A stretch of DNA of 64,000 bases from Arion vulgaris (Eukaryota; Mollusca; Gastropoda; Stylommatophora; Arionidae). The notes beneath the pieces are model-generated. The model worked only from the letters and a program-made list of their open reading frames with translations. It was not told the DNA's origin and did no database searches. The position numbers and the translations under genes were made by a program. Of the stretch, positions 38,501-45,005 are shown in pieces. The stretch covers positions 43,519,398 through 43,583,397 of the forward strand of contig CM036756.1 in NCBI GenBank assembly GCA_020796225.1, written 5' to 3'. Position 1 is the first letter of the stretch, and each line of letters starts with the position of its first letter.

Positions 38501-40847
38501 TTTAACCCACATTTTATTTACATTATTTCAGGTAAAACTGTATTCAAAGGCTTCTTTAACCGCTTAGAAAACCCAGACCCGAACACGGCAAAAAGTTTTA
38601 CTAAGGATGGTTGGTTTGACACAGAGGATGTTGGATATTACGATGAGTCTGGAAATATCTACGTCCTAGGCCGAACTAAAGATACCATCATTCACGGTAT
38701 TGCTGTCTTATATCCAGCATGGCTAGAAGCTAAAATACTGCCTACGACTTGACATGTATTTGCCTGTAATCTCTTTTCTAGCTAAAATTTACGTCAGAGC
38801 CTTGTCAATGACGGATATATCTTCTTCTGGTCAATATACGGTGAAGATACATAGGAATCTTTAGTTACAGAGTATGTTTTTCATTTAATCAATTGTTTTG
38901 GCATCTACATTATCTCTGTTGTAACTGAACTATTCTGCAGAGACCACACTAGTCATGTGGCCATTCAATTCCGCAGATACATGCCCCCCTCCCCACCTTA
39001 CTTGCTGTCCAATACCCCCTAAACAGCACTATTACAGACAGTAACAACAGTTCTTTAATGTATTATGTTTATATAGGTGAAGTTGGAAGACCTTGGTTGC
39101 GAACCTATGCTTCCCTAGTGGCGAAGGTTGAAGAAGAAGAATTTATATATATATTGTATTAATAAAAGTAAGAATTTACTTGGTTACAATTACCTTCTAA
39201 GTTGTTTGTCTATTTCCTAGGTTACAGATCCAGTACTGTATCACAACATCTGCGCATGTGTAAAAGTAGCAGAAGGAAGAGACCTTACTGAACAAAAACT
39301 GAAGCAATTTTGTGAGAAAATATTTCTCTCAGATTTGGAGTATGAGTCGACACCAATGCCCAAATATTTTGTGGTAATTTTAAAACATATTTTAAGTAAA
39401 TCATAAGAATTTGTGTTTGTTATTGAAATGACATTATAATAATCAAGGCAGACACACATATATATATACATATATATTATGTGCTTATTCTTCCTAGCGA
39501 ATGCCGTAGAGACTGCAAGCTGATGGTTCTTGTTTCTCGCTGATTAAACATGTTACTAATCCGCTCTCATGTAACTATTTCGGTTCTTATCAATCTGTAT
39601 TTCAGACTTCTGCATTATCAGTCCAGCTCTCTTATATATTAGATACGAGCAATGCGACGATCTCCTCTGTGTCTCCTGGAACGACAAGGAAATAGCAAAA
39701 CTCCGACCTACAAGACATGTTGTAGAAAGTGACTAATGTAGGGCTCGAATAATGTCACTTAGCTACAAAATCCAACCAACAATTAACAATTCAAATACAA
39801 TGTAAAGACTTGGATTGAGTTGAGCGAGGGCATATGCCCCAACCGATGTTAATAAGGTACAAGAGAGAGAAGGGTGAAGACAACGGTATCGGCAAAATTA
39901 CAATGATCATGAAAAGGGCGATATGGGAGGAGAAAGAACTGGCTAGAGCTCGAATGTCTATAAGGTGGTCTTTTATGTGAGCTACATTCTCTTTCTCTCA
40001 TCATTATCATCATCATCATCAAATAGCTTGTCCTGAGCAGAACTTTGCCACCCCAACAGTTCTACGAAATTTCTCTCTCTCATAGGTCTGCAGCCGTAAC
40101 GTGCAAACCATCAGTTACATCCTGAATCCATCTTCTCCGTGGTCTTCCTCTTCTTCTCTTTTCCGGTATGTCACCTTCCCTGACGATCTTGTCCAGCGCT
40201 TCGTGCCTTTTTATATGTCTAAAATATATCTCTCCCATATGTCTTTAAACTACGATTGGGGCATGATCTCAACCATCTCATACAAGTCTTCTATCTTTAT
40301 CTACCTGAGTTCTTCTATGGGCATAGATCCTCAACCATCTCTACCAGTCTTCCTATCTTTATCTCTGCAGTTCTTCTATTGGGGCATAGACCCTCAACCA
40401 TCTCATACAAGTCTCCTATCTTATCTACTTGCAGTTCTTCTTGGGGCATAGACCTCAACCATCTCATACAAGTCTCTATCTTTATCTCCTGCAGTTCTTC
40501 TATTGGGGCATAGACCCTCAACCATCTCATACCAAGTCTTCCTATCTTTATCTACTTGCAGTTCTTCTATTGGGGCATAGACCCTCAACCATCTCATACC
40601 AAGTCTTCCTATCTTTATCTACCTGCAGTTCTTCTATATATCTTTAATCTCTGCTTTCAAATCTCTTCTCCATTAATTTCTAAGCTTCCCTTTATCCTGT
40701 ACTACTAAACATATTAATATGTAAGTATATATTTTTGCTCTCCAGATTATGGACAACTTTCCTAAAACGTTCACTGGCAAGCCGGACAAGCGAGTACTGA
40801 CTGCAATGGCGGAGGAAAAGTTTGGTTACAAAGAAAGCAAACCATAA
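17326..40847 (+). CDS. Acyl-CoA synthetase paralog 2 (nine coding exons, broken in exon 7)
   Basis: Join 17326-17619, 20136-20344, 22181-22401, 27211-27455, 31343-31436, 33005-33121, 38532-38765, 39221-39373, 40746-40847. All junctions are GT-AG and phases agree. Were exon 7 intact, the protein would be about 559 residues, the usual size for an ANL acyl-CoA synthetase (ACSF2- or 4CL-like). Motifs in order: ATSGSTGYSK P-loop (about residue 195-205), DWFDGHGARG region, ATGGQPVKR, YGSTE, WFDTEDVGYYDE, GRTKDTIIHG, TGKPDKR. No clear mitochondrial presequence is seen. Exon 7 has lost 11 bases net, giving a stop at 38750-38752 that removes the C-terminal domain needed for catalysis. It is either a pseudogene, an allele, or an assembly error; all other exons are clean, which argues for recent damage or error. 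Introns are swollen by transposons and four satellites. Confidence 0.82.
17640..18165. other. Intron 1, no feature recognised
   Basis: AT-rich sequence without recognisable repeats or open frames of note. Confidence 0.5.
18170..18480 (+). mobile_element. Degenerate RTE-like LINE tail
   Basis: Matches 2930-3240: AACATATTCCAGCGAGA, AAAGTAAGTTGAGTGCATTTG, GGAATGTCTGGTCAACTACT, GCATTGAAGTGGGAGGC. Full of stops. Confidence 0.7.
18620..18835 (-). mobile_element. Same LINE 3' end, opposite strand
   Basis: The reverse complement resembles 3150-3370 (GGTCTCCAAGTAATTTCTCC here versus GGAGAAATTACTTGCAAG there; also CAGTTCGTTTCAGAGTTTCC). With 18170-18480 it makes a head-to-head arrangement. Confidence 0.65.
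18840..19090. other. Intron 1, no feature recognised
   Basis: Nothing supported here. Confidence 0.4.
19095..19345 (-). mobile_element. tRNA-derived SINE, family A (best copy)
   Basis: Reverse strand begins GTCTCTGTGGCTAAGTGGTT; TGGCTAAGTGG is a good Pol III A box and GGGTTCAAATCCGG a good B box about 40 bases on. The body runs GCGCCGTTCTGTTCACGAGT, GTTGCTGGAGCTACGGAGTT, GTGCAATACTCTCGGCATGT, and ends with CCCTCGGCTTAATA. This copy defines the family. Confidence 0.88.
19555..19775 (+). mobile_element. tRNA-derived SINE, family A
   Basis: Plus-strand copy with CTAAGTCATTACCTTGCGAG, B box GTGTTCGAATCTGA, GGAAGCTACGGAGTGCGTGC and GTGCAATACTCTCAACGGAT. Inverted relative to 19095-19345, 210 bases away. 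Confidence 0.8.
19745..19865. repeat. 44-bp tandem repeat, about 3 copies, at SINE end
   Basis: Repeats CAGTTACTCGGCTTTAAAAT, then CTCTATACAATCTATGC, starting within the last bases of the SINE. Confidence 0.8.
20136..20344 (+). CDS. Paralog 2 coding exon 2
   Basis: 209 bases, phase 0 in and 2 out; acceptor TATATTTCAG, donor GTATGT. Encodes ILLADGSDFFRSAKNSRCGG and YGDVPDLHLAIYATRNTTG, corresponding to the ANL segment where many enzymes read VLLADGSDF before the P-loop. The matching exon of paralog 1 lies outside the window. Confidence 0.85.
20375..20560 (-). mobile_element. RTE-like LINE 3' end fragment
   Basis: Reverse complement of sequences at 3240-3370 (GAGGCAGGAAATATCGGTCT, and GCAGGCCCTATGTAACGTAT). 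It begins about 30 bases after the exon 2 donor. Confidence 0.7.
20940..21125 (-). mobile_element. Possible tRNA-derived SINE, family E
   Basis: Reverse strand reads GCGGCAGTAGCGTAGTTGTT then TTCGGGTTCACCAT, spaced like A and B boxes, followed by a longer body. Single copy here, so family status is inferred. Confidence 0.5.
21130..22180. other. Intron 2, AT-rich
   Basis: No coding or mobile feature recognised. Short TA runs at 21640 and 21840. Confidence 0.5.
22181..22401 (+). CDS. Paralog 2 coding exon 3 (P-loop)
   Basis: 221 bases, phase 2 in and 1 out; acceptor TTTTAATTACAG, donor GTAACT. Encodes TSGHFLEDLRASNEEVF, TPDDLLYIFATSGSTGYSK and LIPRTHFEIIDLW. TSGSTGYSK is the AMP-binding P-loop (consensus TSGSTGxPK); the usual proline is serine, but the Lys is present. 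Ends with YSDRSLG, matching the ANL segment before GWxGGFP. Confidence 0.87.
22402..23640. other. Intron 3, first part
   Basis: AT-rich. Open frames are short and look random. No feature supported. Confidence 0.5.
23640..23735. repeat. Short minisatellite, GGGATAGAAACAA
   Basis: Six copies of a 13-16-bp unit (GATAGAAACAAAGGG), with G-run length varying. Confidence 0.85.
23815..23905 (+). repeat. Repeat Y, left of the 30-bp satellite
   Basis: GTGTAAGAAAAAGATC, then ACACTCGCGTTTATTCACCG and AAGTGCAATGATGAGG. A related block lies at 27075-27160, so the satellite is flanked by direct copies. Weaker relatives at 56490 and 61615. Confidence 0.5.
24127..26690. repeat. 30-bp satellite in intron 3, about 82 copies
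   Basis: Unit contains TTAACTACCCCGATATTCGA and TTCTCATTG. The first units (24127-24200, with CTCGGATATCC) are more diverged, as is the last (26670-26700). Variants alternate at CTTAAC/CTCAAC/ATTAAC and CGATTC/CGGTTC. Since 30 is divisible by 3, frames encoding INYPDIRFSL repeats stay open for 521 and 308 codons; I do not consider these genes because they start in the repeat, vary mainly without regard to codon position, and lie within an intron. Confidence 0.95.
26700..26900 (+). mobile_element. Possible tRNA-like SINE relic
   Basis: GTGCGTAGAGGCTACGGGCT, then AGTACTAAGTTCGCTTCC and CCAGAGATCCTGATCTCACT give a tRNA-like spacing, but both boxes are poor. The satellite's open frame runs into it by chance. 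Confidence 0.35.
27070..27165 (+). repeat. Repeat Y, right of the 30-bp satellite
   Basis: GTGTAAGAAAAAGATCGGAG, then CACACCGAAGTGGATTGATG, ending in an (AATC)n run. Matches 23815-23905. Confidence 0.5.
27211..27455 (+). CDS. Paralog 2 coding exon 4
   Basis: 245 bases, phase 1 in and 0 out; acceptor TTCTATTCAG, donor GTAATT. Encodes GWAGGFPFGTYCNGDKRVLL, DWFDGHGARGGEDMWRAI and LKVLATGGQPVKR. GWxGGFP and ATGGQP are the landmarks between the P-loop and YGSTE in ANL enzymes. Confidence 0.87.
27456..27755. other. Intron 4, start
   Basis: No feature recognised before the 24-bp satellite begins. Confidence 0.45.
27760..29648. repeat. 24-bp satellite in intron 4, about 78 copies
   Basis: Unit contains GATCATGAACATTTTATTAT and TGTC. 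C/T variation splits it into TTGTCGATC and TCGTCGATC types. Being divisible by 3, it keeps both strands open (MNILLLSI forward, MFMIDNNK reverse); neither is a credible gene. A block of 23 units is itself duplicated: the variant pair CGATCATTAAC...GAACAATTT occurs at 28101 and again at 28653, 552 bp on. Confidence 0.95.
29650..30070. other. Intron 4, between satellites
   Basis: A fragment with TAGTAGATGTACCCGTTCTT and CGCATGGGGATTC (29745-29775) looks like a mobile-element end, but no whole element is seen. Confidence 0.4.
30072..30700. repeat. 42-bp AT-rich satellite, 15 copies
   Basis: Unit starts ATGAGAGGAATATTAAATTA and ends AAGTAAGGACAAATAA; spacing is exactly 42 bp and copies are almost identical, which points to very recent amplification. 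Confidence 0.95.
30700..31120. other. Intron 4, end
   Basis: No feature recognised. Confidence 0.4.
31125..31280 (+). mobile_element. LINE 3' tail fragment
   Basis: Matches the reverse complement of 41829-41960 (GGTTAGATGACGTAGCAGAA, CACGACACTGGGCAACAACC), including the GAAGAAGAA end. Confidence 0.75.
31343..31436 (+). CDS. Paralog 2 coding exon 5 (YGSTE)
   Basis: 94 bases, phase 0 in and 1 out; acceptor TTCATTTCTCAG, donor GTGATA. Encodes NQIGNMLTVAEQVML and YGSTEALYISYALLK, the A5 motif exon. Matches 339-432. Confidence 0.87.
31485..31562. repeat. AT-rich ~14-bp repeat
   Basis: TTAATATACTTTTAATATAC and TGTTAATATACT repeated about six times, absent from the same place in paralog 1. Confidence 0.7.
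31585..31818 (-). mobile_element. tRNA-derived SINE, family A
   Basis: Reverse strand: GTCTCTGTGGTTTAGTGGTT with an A box, then TGGGTTCGAAGTCGGACC as B box. Orthologous position to 535-752 in paralog 1. Confidence 0.82.
32075..32318 (-). mobile_element. tRNA-derived SINE, family A, paralog 2-specific
   Basis: Reverse strand: GTCTCGATGGCAAAGTGGTT, GGTTCGAATCCGGACTGAG (perfect B box), GTGTGTCATTTTTTCATGCG, GTCCAATACTCTCGGCAGAT. Not in the matching intron of paralog 1, so it inserted after the duplication or was lost there. Confidence 0.85.
32527..32570. repeat. (CT)n microsatellite
   Basis: About 21 CT units in a row. Confidence 0.95.
32575..32720 (-). mobile_element. RTE-like LINE C terminus, single 67-bp-type unit
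   Basis: Reverse strand encodes IQDLEAEINNIMKSWRELQE then DMKTWHELVEGPCPNPG, the very end of an RTE-like ORF2 (W-ELQ-IA-D--WHELV motif). It shows what one unit of the 67-bp repeats at 8680 and 40260 originally encoded. Confidence 0.75.
33005..33121 (+). CDS. Paralog 2 coding exon 6
   Basis: 117 bases, phase 1 in and out; acceptor TATGTTCTAACAG, donor GTGAGA. Encodes DTNVEDFLCGKPFSGMSVR and PRETGTVHLKG. Matches 3785-3901. Confidence 0.86.
33300..33435 (+). mobile_element. Jockey-like LINE 3' relic, internally deleted
   Basis: Same insertion as 4085-4325 but missing the CTC...HILQDC segment (about 90 bp). Confidence 0.65.
33450..33688 (-). mobile_element. Family C element
   Basis: Copy of 4555-4790 in paralog 2; ends with TTTGCTCCTTTGTGACC. 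Confidence 0.75.
33690..33905 (+). mobile_element. Jockey-like LINE RT fragment
   Basis: Copy of 4795-5015; QQAGFRKYRSTERDQIAYIT is in frame here. Confidence 0.7.
33915..34135 (+). mobile_element. Family C element
   Basis: Contains AAGAATAGTACCACTGCGAC, CTACAAGGCATGTCGTAAGA, GCTACTCTAGTAAATAAAAG and CAACGTACAATCGCTCTTAG. Counterpart of 5022-5160; inverted to 33450-33688. Confidence 0.78.
34135..34560. other. Intron 6, possible tRNA-like relic
   Basis: Reverse strand near 34400-34490 has GTCGTGGGTTCAGTACTAGT, a weak B-box-like block. No other feature. Confidence 0.3.
34565..36110 (+). mobile_element. Jockey-like LINE RT, split by a 40-bp satellite
   Basis: Left of the array, broken frames give KQGVPQWNILS, INDITTIILIR, FSFANYLPFEIYTK, VITINEEKTTNAVFSLS and KSNYLDINIDRSWTLKSEL, matching RT motifs QGxPQGxxLS, YINDI, FADD (here FANY), KTxxxxFS and KYLGVxxDxxLxxKxHI. 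Right of the array, WEADEITLNWLYTGRV and PVLEYKHYSLSSK match the thumb region (W-AD-xxLxxLYxGxVRPVLEYG). So the satellite has grown inside one LINE copy, exactly at the YLDINIDRSWTLKSE segment. Confidence 0.75.
34893..35932. repeat. 40-bp satellite, 26 copies, in LINE RT
   Basis: Unit contains ACATTGACCGCAGCTGGACA and TTAAAGTCAGAAATAGAT, spaced 40 bp without indels. Two variants (CCGCAGC with GATAACC, and CCACAGC with GATTAAC) are interleaved. Because 40 is not divisible by 3, no frame is kept. Confidence 0.95.
36286..36500 (-). mobile_element. Family C element
   Basis: Reverse complement carries GAATAGTAACACTGCATCAT, GTCGTAAGAGACGACTGAGG and CCTACTTGTAGGCGCGTAAC. Faces 36720-36985. Confidence 0.75.
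36720..36985 (+). mobile_element. Family C element
   Basis: Nearly full: GACTCGCAAGGGGAGCAAAG, CTTACAAGGCATATCGTAAG, TACCCTAGTAAGTAAAAAGT, ACTTGTAGGTGCATAACT, ending in GAAGAAGAAGAA. Corresponds to 5200-5430 in paralog 1. Confidence 0.8.
37312..37695 (+). mobile_element. LINE C-terminal tail nested in RTE relic
   Basis: Encodes TEMKCLRRMLGVTRRDRLRN, EDIRKKVG, KKQQIKWFGHVSRLPSDSAP and KAKGRPPRKRWTSEIT-like sequence. Absent from the same place in paralog 1 (5735), so inserted after the duplication. Confidence 0.8.
37830..38015 (-). mobile_element. tRNA-derived SINE, family A (truncated)
   Basis: Copy of 5850-6030; body only, no tRNA-like head. Confidence 0.75.
38035..38290. repeat. 80-bp tandem repeat, 3 copies and part of a fourth, in RTE RT
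   Basis: TGATATTCCCGCTGAATTAA starts at 38041, 38121 and 38201, with a truncated copy at 38279. The unit spans the DDIPAELIKVV codons of the RTE relic. Paralog 1 has only one copy. Confidence 0.9.
38532..38765 (+). CDS. Paralog 2 coding exon 7, frameshifted
   Basis: Acceptor TTATTTCAG; encodes GKTVFKGFFNRLENP, KDGWFDTEDVGYYDE, GRTKDTIIHG and YPAWLEAKIL, then PTT and stop (38750-38752). Paralog 1 continues LTHPDILDACVVP before its GTAAGT donor; here the corresponding sequence is rearranged and 11 bases shorter, ending at a weak GTAATC donor. The break removes the end of the hinge domain and all later exons from the frame. Confidence 0.8.
38766..39220. other. Intron 7
   Basis: Holds a fragment of SINE family D near 38930-39040 (CTAGTCATGTGGCCATTCAA, CCCTAAACAGCACTATTACA). 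Lacks the LINE tail found in paralog 1 at 6875. Confidence 0.45.
39221..39373 (+). CDS. Paralog 2 coding exon 8
   Basis: 153 bases, phase 0 on both sides; acceptor CTATTTCCTAG, donor GTAATT. Encodes VTDPVLYHNICACVKVAEGR, EQKLKQFCEKIFLSD and STPMPKYFV. Open and conserved although downstream of the exon 7 stop. Confidence 0.86.
39995..40660 (-). mobile_element. RTE-like LINE 3' end, expanded
   Basis: Counterpart of 8405-8870, including the TCATCA run at 40010. The terminal 67-bp segment is present about six times instead of two. Confidence 0.75.
40250..40635. repeat. 67-bp minisatellite, about 6 copies, paralog 2
   Basis: Repeats TTCTATTGGGGCATAGACCC and TCAACCATCTCATACCAAGT. Last units (40503, 40570) are exactly 67 bp apart; earlier ones show scattered 1-3-bp deletions. 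Confidence 0.9.
40746..40847 (+). CDS. Paralog 2 last coding exon (9)
   Basis: 102 bases with TAA at 40845-40847, acceptor GCTCTCCAG. Encodes IMDNFPKTFTGKPDKRVLTA and KFGYKESKP; identical protein to 8910-9011, including the A10 lysine. Confidence 0.88.
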   Translation: MMDNFPKTFTGKPDKRVLTAMAEEKFGYKESKP

Positions 40848-40898
40848 ACAGATCTTACTCTTCTATCATTCATGTGTATCTTTTTTTTAACTGCAGAT

Positions 40899-40904
40899 AA
40901 TAAA
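40899..40904 (+). promoter_or_regulatory. Polyadenylation signal of paralog 2
   Basis: AATAAA 52 bases after the stop codon; conserved with 9060-9065. Confidence 0.6.
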
Positions 40905-41209
40905 GTACAGCAATTCATTTTGATATCCACACAAAATAAATACGTACACTTACATGTAGATCATGGATATCTTCTTCTTCAGTGATCTCTGATCTTGCGC
41001 TTAATTTACTGGGGACCACAAACTGGGCGATCAGCTTCAGGTCTGTCAGGTTTCCCAAAGCTTAGTTTTCAGGTCGACTGGGTGTAGCCACATGTTGCTT
41101 CTCAGCTCAGACAGGAGAGGACATGAATATGATCATGAATATGAAAGTACAGAAAGAATTCTAGAGATTATGATTTACCTTCTAAGAACATAAATTCTAA
41201 TTTGTAATT

Positions 41210-41410
41210 AAGCTTCCAAATGTATTATATATATATTACAAATTGGTTAAACAACAAATTCATAATTTATTAACCCCTACATGTATTATATATATATATT
41301 ACAAATTGGTTTAACAACAAATTCATAATTTAACCCCTACATGTATTATATATATATAATTACAAATTGGTTAAACAACAAATTCATAATTTAACCCCTA
41401 CATGTATTAC
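41210..41410. repeat. ~60-bp tandem repeat, 3 copies
   Basis: Units contain ACATGTATTATATATATA and CAACAAATTCATAATTTAAC. Paralog 1's flank (9360-9430) holds a single, unexpanded version. Confidence 0.85.
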
Positions 41411-41824
41411 TCCATACATTATCATTTTATTTAAAATTGCAAAGTCATGATTTAAATCTTACATGTATTACATAAATTACAAATTGGTTTAAAATTGCAA
41501 ATTGAAGATGCTTCAACATAATCGGAATCTAGGTTAGTTGAGTTTTCAGATTTTTTAACATTTTCTAAATTTATACCTGCAAAAACTTTTTTTTTTTAAA
41601 TGTTCATGAGTTTTTTAAAACTTCCATTAATAAAAAATACACGAAGTTGTATTATATTTTTTATTAACTTCTAGTACACAGACACTAAAACCACAGTCTT
41701 ACGCGCTCTTATTTAGAGAATTTTAAATAAATATCAAATCATTATGTTATATATCAAGATATGTAGAGATAAAGATTTTTGTTATACATTACCTTGTTGT
41801 ATTCTTTACAATAAACTATGCATC

Positions 41825-42195
41825 ATTGTTATTCTTCTTCTTCTTCTTTTGTCGTCCCACTGCTACCGGGTTGTTGCCCAGTGTCGTGGTTTTCTGTTTT
41901 GTCTTGCGCTGTTCTGGTGGCTTGTGTGATTGTTATTTTTGCTCTTTCACAGGATTCTGCTACGCCATCTAACCATCTTTTCCGTGGTCTTCCTCTTGCC
42001 TTCTTTCCTGATGTTCTGTTATAGAAGGCTCTGTATACTGTGGAGTTTGGATGCTTTCTTATTAAGTGGACAAACCACATTATTCTTTGTTTCTCAATGT
42101 AATTGAAACAAGGTTCTGTGCCATTTTCTTTCTTATGCTGTTGTTGGTACTTGTCTTTGGTGTTGTTGGTAACTTCATTGTTGATTATCATTTAA
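41825..42195 (-). mobile_element. LINE C-terminal tail, paralog 2-specific
   Basis: Reverse strand encodes YIEKQRIMWFVHLIRKHPNS, KARGRPRKRWLDGVAESCER and AKITITQATRTAQDKTENHD, then a poly-GAA-type end. Splits sequence that is continuous in paralog 1 at 9830. Confidence 0.82.
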
Positions 42196-42239
42196 AGATG
42201 AAGATGGAGGTGTGTTGGATATATTATGTCGTATGCAAG

Positions 42240-42600
42240 TATGGGTATTCATCATCAAATAGCTTGTCCTGAACAGAACTTTGTCACCCTTAACAGTCCT
42301 TCGGAATGACTCTCTTTCACATGCCAGATTTCCTGCCTCTGCAGCGGTCATGCTCAAACCATAAGTTGCGTCCGGCATCCGTGGTCTTCTTCTTCTCCTC
42401 TTTGCCTTCTTCCATGATGGTCTTCCCCAGTCTTTCATGTCTCTTTATACGTCCACAATACCTAAATTTTCTCATTCTTATTTGTAGTACCAGTTTTCTG
42501 TGATTTTGAGTTCTTTCTGAATAGATGTACTTGTTTTCTTCTATGTCCATGATATACGGATCACTCTTCTGTAACATTTATATTCAAAAGCACATAAATA
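42240..42600 (-). mobile_element. RTE-like LINE C-terminal tail
   Basis: Reverse strand encodes DIEENKYIYSERTQNHRKL and RMRKFRYCGRIKRHERLGKT. Counterpart of 9895-10270. Confidence 0.72.
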
Positions 42601-43180
42601 TTTTTCCACTCCTTGATTACATGATTCCCACCCATATGTTGCCACTGGTAATAAGCATGCTCTTAGTATTCTGATCTTAGTATGGATATTGGCTTGGACA
42701 ATTTTCCAATAAACAGCGGATGGGAAAAGAATGACTGGACGTCCAAGGAAACATAAAAATACGGTGGAAAGAAAGTTGAAAAATTGTAGCCTGGCGTTGG
42801 AAACAATTAATAGAAAGGTGACAGAGCGGCAACAGTATAAATGTGTTGAAAATGTGTTGATAAATGTTACATTGGACACGACGAGTATATAGAAAGATAG
42901 ATTCTAAATAAAGATTTATGCACAAACAATGTCATATAGATTTTATGAATCATTTTGATTAATAAATCCTGTTGGTATGCGATGTGGCTTGTCGAAAAAT
43001 GTGTACTGCATAAATAGTTTGTCATATGGCTTGATAATAATTAGAATTTATATATTTAGATTATATGACGAAACATCACGAAGGTTTCATTTGCTAAATA
43101 AAATTCCAAGTTTGCATCATTATTATCAAGTAGTTTGTTCTTTCGGGAACCTGGCTCCCATGACAGCAGGCTTGAAAAAC
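42600..43180. repeat. Unclassified repeat, counterpart of 10270-10790
   Basis: Includes AGCGGATGGGAAAAGAATGA and CATCACGAAGGTTTCATTTG. A frame with GRPRKHKNTVERKLKN suggests a degraded transposon protein end. Confidence 0.45.
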
Positions 43181-43374
43181 TCTGTTCTATGCAAGTTCTC
43201 AGATCATTCTCAGATCGTCAATGACATCTTGCACCCATGGTCTTCTAGATCATCCTCTCATTCTTCTTCCAATCACCATTCCCTCCAAAATTATCTTCTC
43301 TATTCACTTATGTCGTTTGACGTGTCCGAAATATTTAATTTTCCTTGATGTTATGCTCTTTACTAACCAACTCT

Positions 43375-43805
43375 CTTTGATATCAAGATGTTGCAGAAGT
43401 ATTTCTTCTTTTCTCTTGAATCAGATGTTGCATATTTCTTCTTCTTCTGATATCAGATGTTGCAGAATATTTCTTCTTCTCTCTTTGATATCAGATGTTA
43501 GAAGTATTCTTCTTTTCTTTTGATATCAGATGTTCGAAGTATTTCATCTTCATCTTTGATATCAGATTTGACAGAAGTATTTTTTTCTCTCATTTGATAT
43601 CAGAATGTTGCATGAAGTACTTTCTTCTTCTTCTTGATACAAGATGTTGCGAAGTATTCTTCTTCTTACTGATATCAAGATGTTGCAAATATTTCTTCTT
43701 TCTTCTCTTTGATATCAAGATGTTGCCTAGAGTATTTCTTCTTCTTCTCTTGATATCAAGATGTGAAGTACTTTTTTTCTTCTTGATATCAAGATTTCAC
43801 AAGTA
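43375..43805. repeat. ~40-bp TTC-rich degenerate tandem repeat
   Basis: Units hold GATATCAGATGTTGCAGAAG and TATTTCTTCTTCT, with many 1-3-base indels, so no exact period. Confidence 0.8.
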
Positions 43806-43839
43806 TTCTTCTTTACTCTGTCCATGTTGTATACTTTTA

Positions 43840-44700
43840 ATGATTGACAGAACTATCTCTGCTGATATTGCATGAACATTCTCTGCTGATATTGCAGAAC
43901 ATATCTCTCGAATTGACAGAACATATCTCTGTGATATTGACAGAACAGTGATATCTTCTCTGCTGACTATTGACAGAACATACTCTGCTGGCATATGACA
44001 GAACATATCTCTGCTGAACAGAACATATTCTCGAACTGAACATATCTCTGTGTATGACAGAACATCATCTCTCTGATAAATTTACAGAACATACTCTGCT
44101 GTATTGATAGAACATATCGCTGATGTACGACATTTCTGCCGTATTGAGTCAGAACATCTCTGTGAATTGACAGAAAATCTCTGCTGAGTTTACCTAGCAA
44201 TCTGCTGTATCAGTTGACAGAACATATCTTCTTGATATTGCAGAACATTCTCTCGAATCTGTCCAAACATTCCTGCTGCATACTTGACAGCATATCAATG
44301 CGATTTGAAGCATATTCATCGATTTGACGATATTCTCTGATATTGGAACATTCTCGCTGATATTGACAGAACTATCCTGTGATATTGACAGACATATCTC
44401 GCTGATATTGACAGACATATCTCTGCTTGATATGACAGAACATATCTCGCGAATGTCAGACATATCTCTGCTGATATTAACGAACATATTTTGGTATCAG
44501 CTCTGACAGAACATATCTCTGCTGATATTACAGAAAATCTCTGGATGGATGCAGTTATCCTCGATATTACAGAAAATCTCGCTGATATTGACAGAACATG
44601 GCTCTCTGATATTGACAGAACATATCTCTGCTGTATTGACAACATACTCTGCTGATATGACAGAACATATCTCTCTGATATGAGAACATCATTCTTACCA
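43840..44700. repeat. 25-bp tandem repeat, about 34 noisy copies
   Basis: Consensus has CTCTGCTGATATTGACAGAA then CATAT. Nearly every copy carries single-base deletions, unlike the clean 24-, 30-, 40- and 42-bp arrays. Apparent open frames on the reverse strand are by-products. Confidence 0.85.
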
Positions 44701-45005
44701 TGTTCGCTAAAAGATTCTGTACATATGAAATTTGGTTGTAAACAGGACAGATTCAACAGAAATCTTGAAATGACAGAAGTTATTACATAAATAGAAATAG
44801 ACAAGAAAGACATAGAAACAATTTCATATACGAGTACATTGATAGCGCAGTAACACACTAAACTGAAGGCTGTAGCAATATATATATTTTGTTGTTGCTA
44901 CTCAATAAGACGTGTGCGCCACTCAGAGCTGTGCTCGTCTGTGTTCAAGAAATAGATGAAGACATATTATTAAATTGCTAACTCAACCAACAACAATCAT
45001 TCTAA
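44700..45005. other. Spacer, no feature recognised
   Basis: Nothing supported between the 25-bp repeat and the LINE tail. Confidence 0.4.

Noticed and set aside
43797..44858. 180-codon reverse frame and neighbours
   Set aside because: Repeat translation of the noisy 25-bp array (CSVIS-type motifs), shifting frames.
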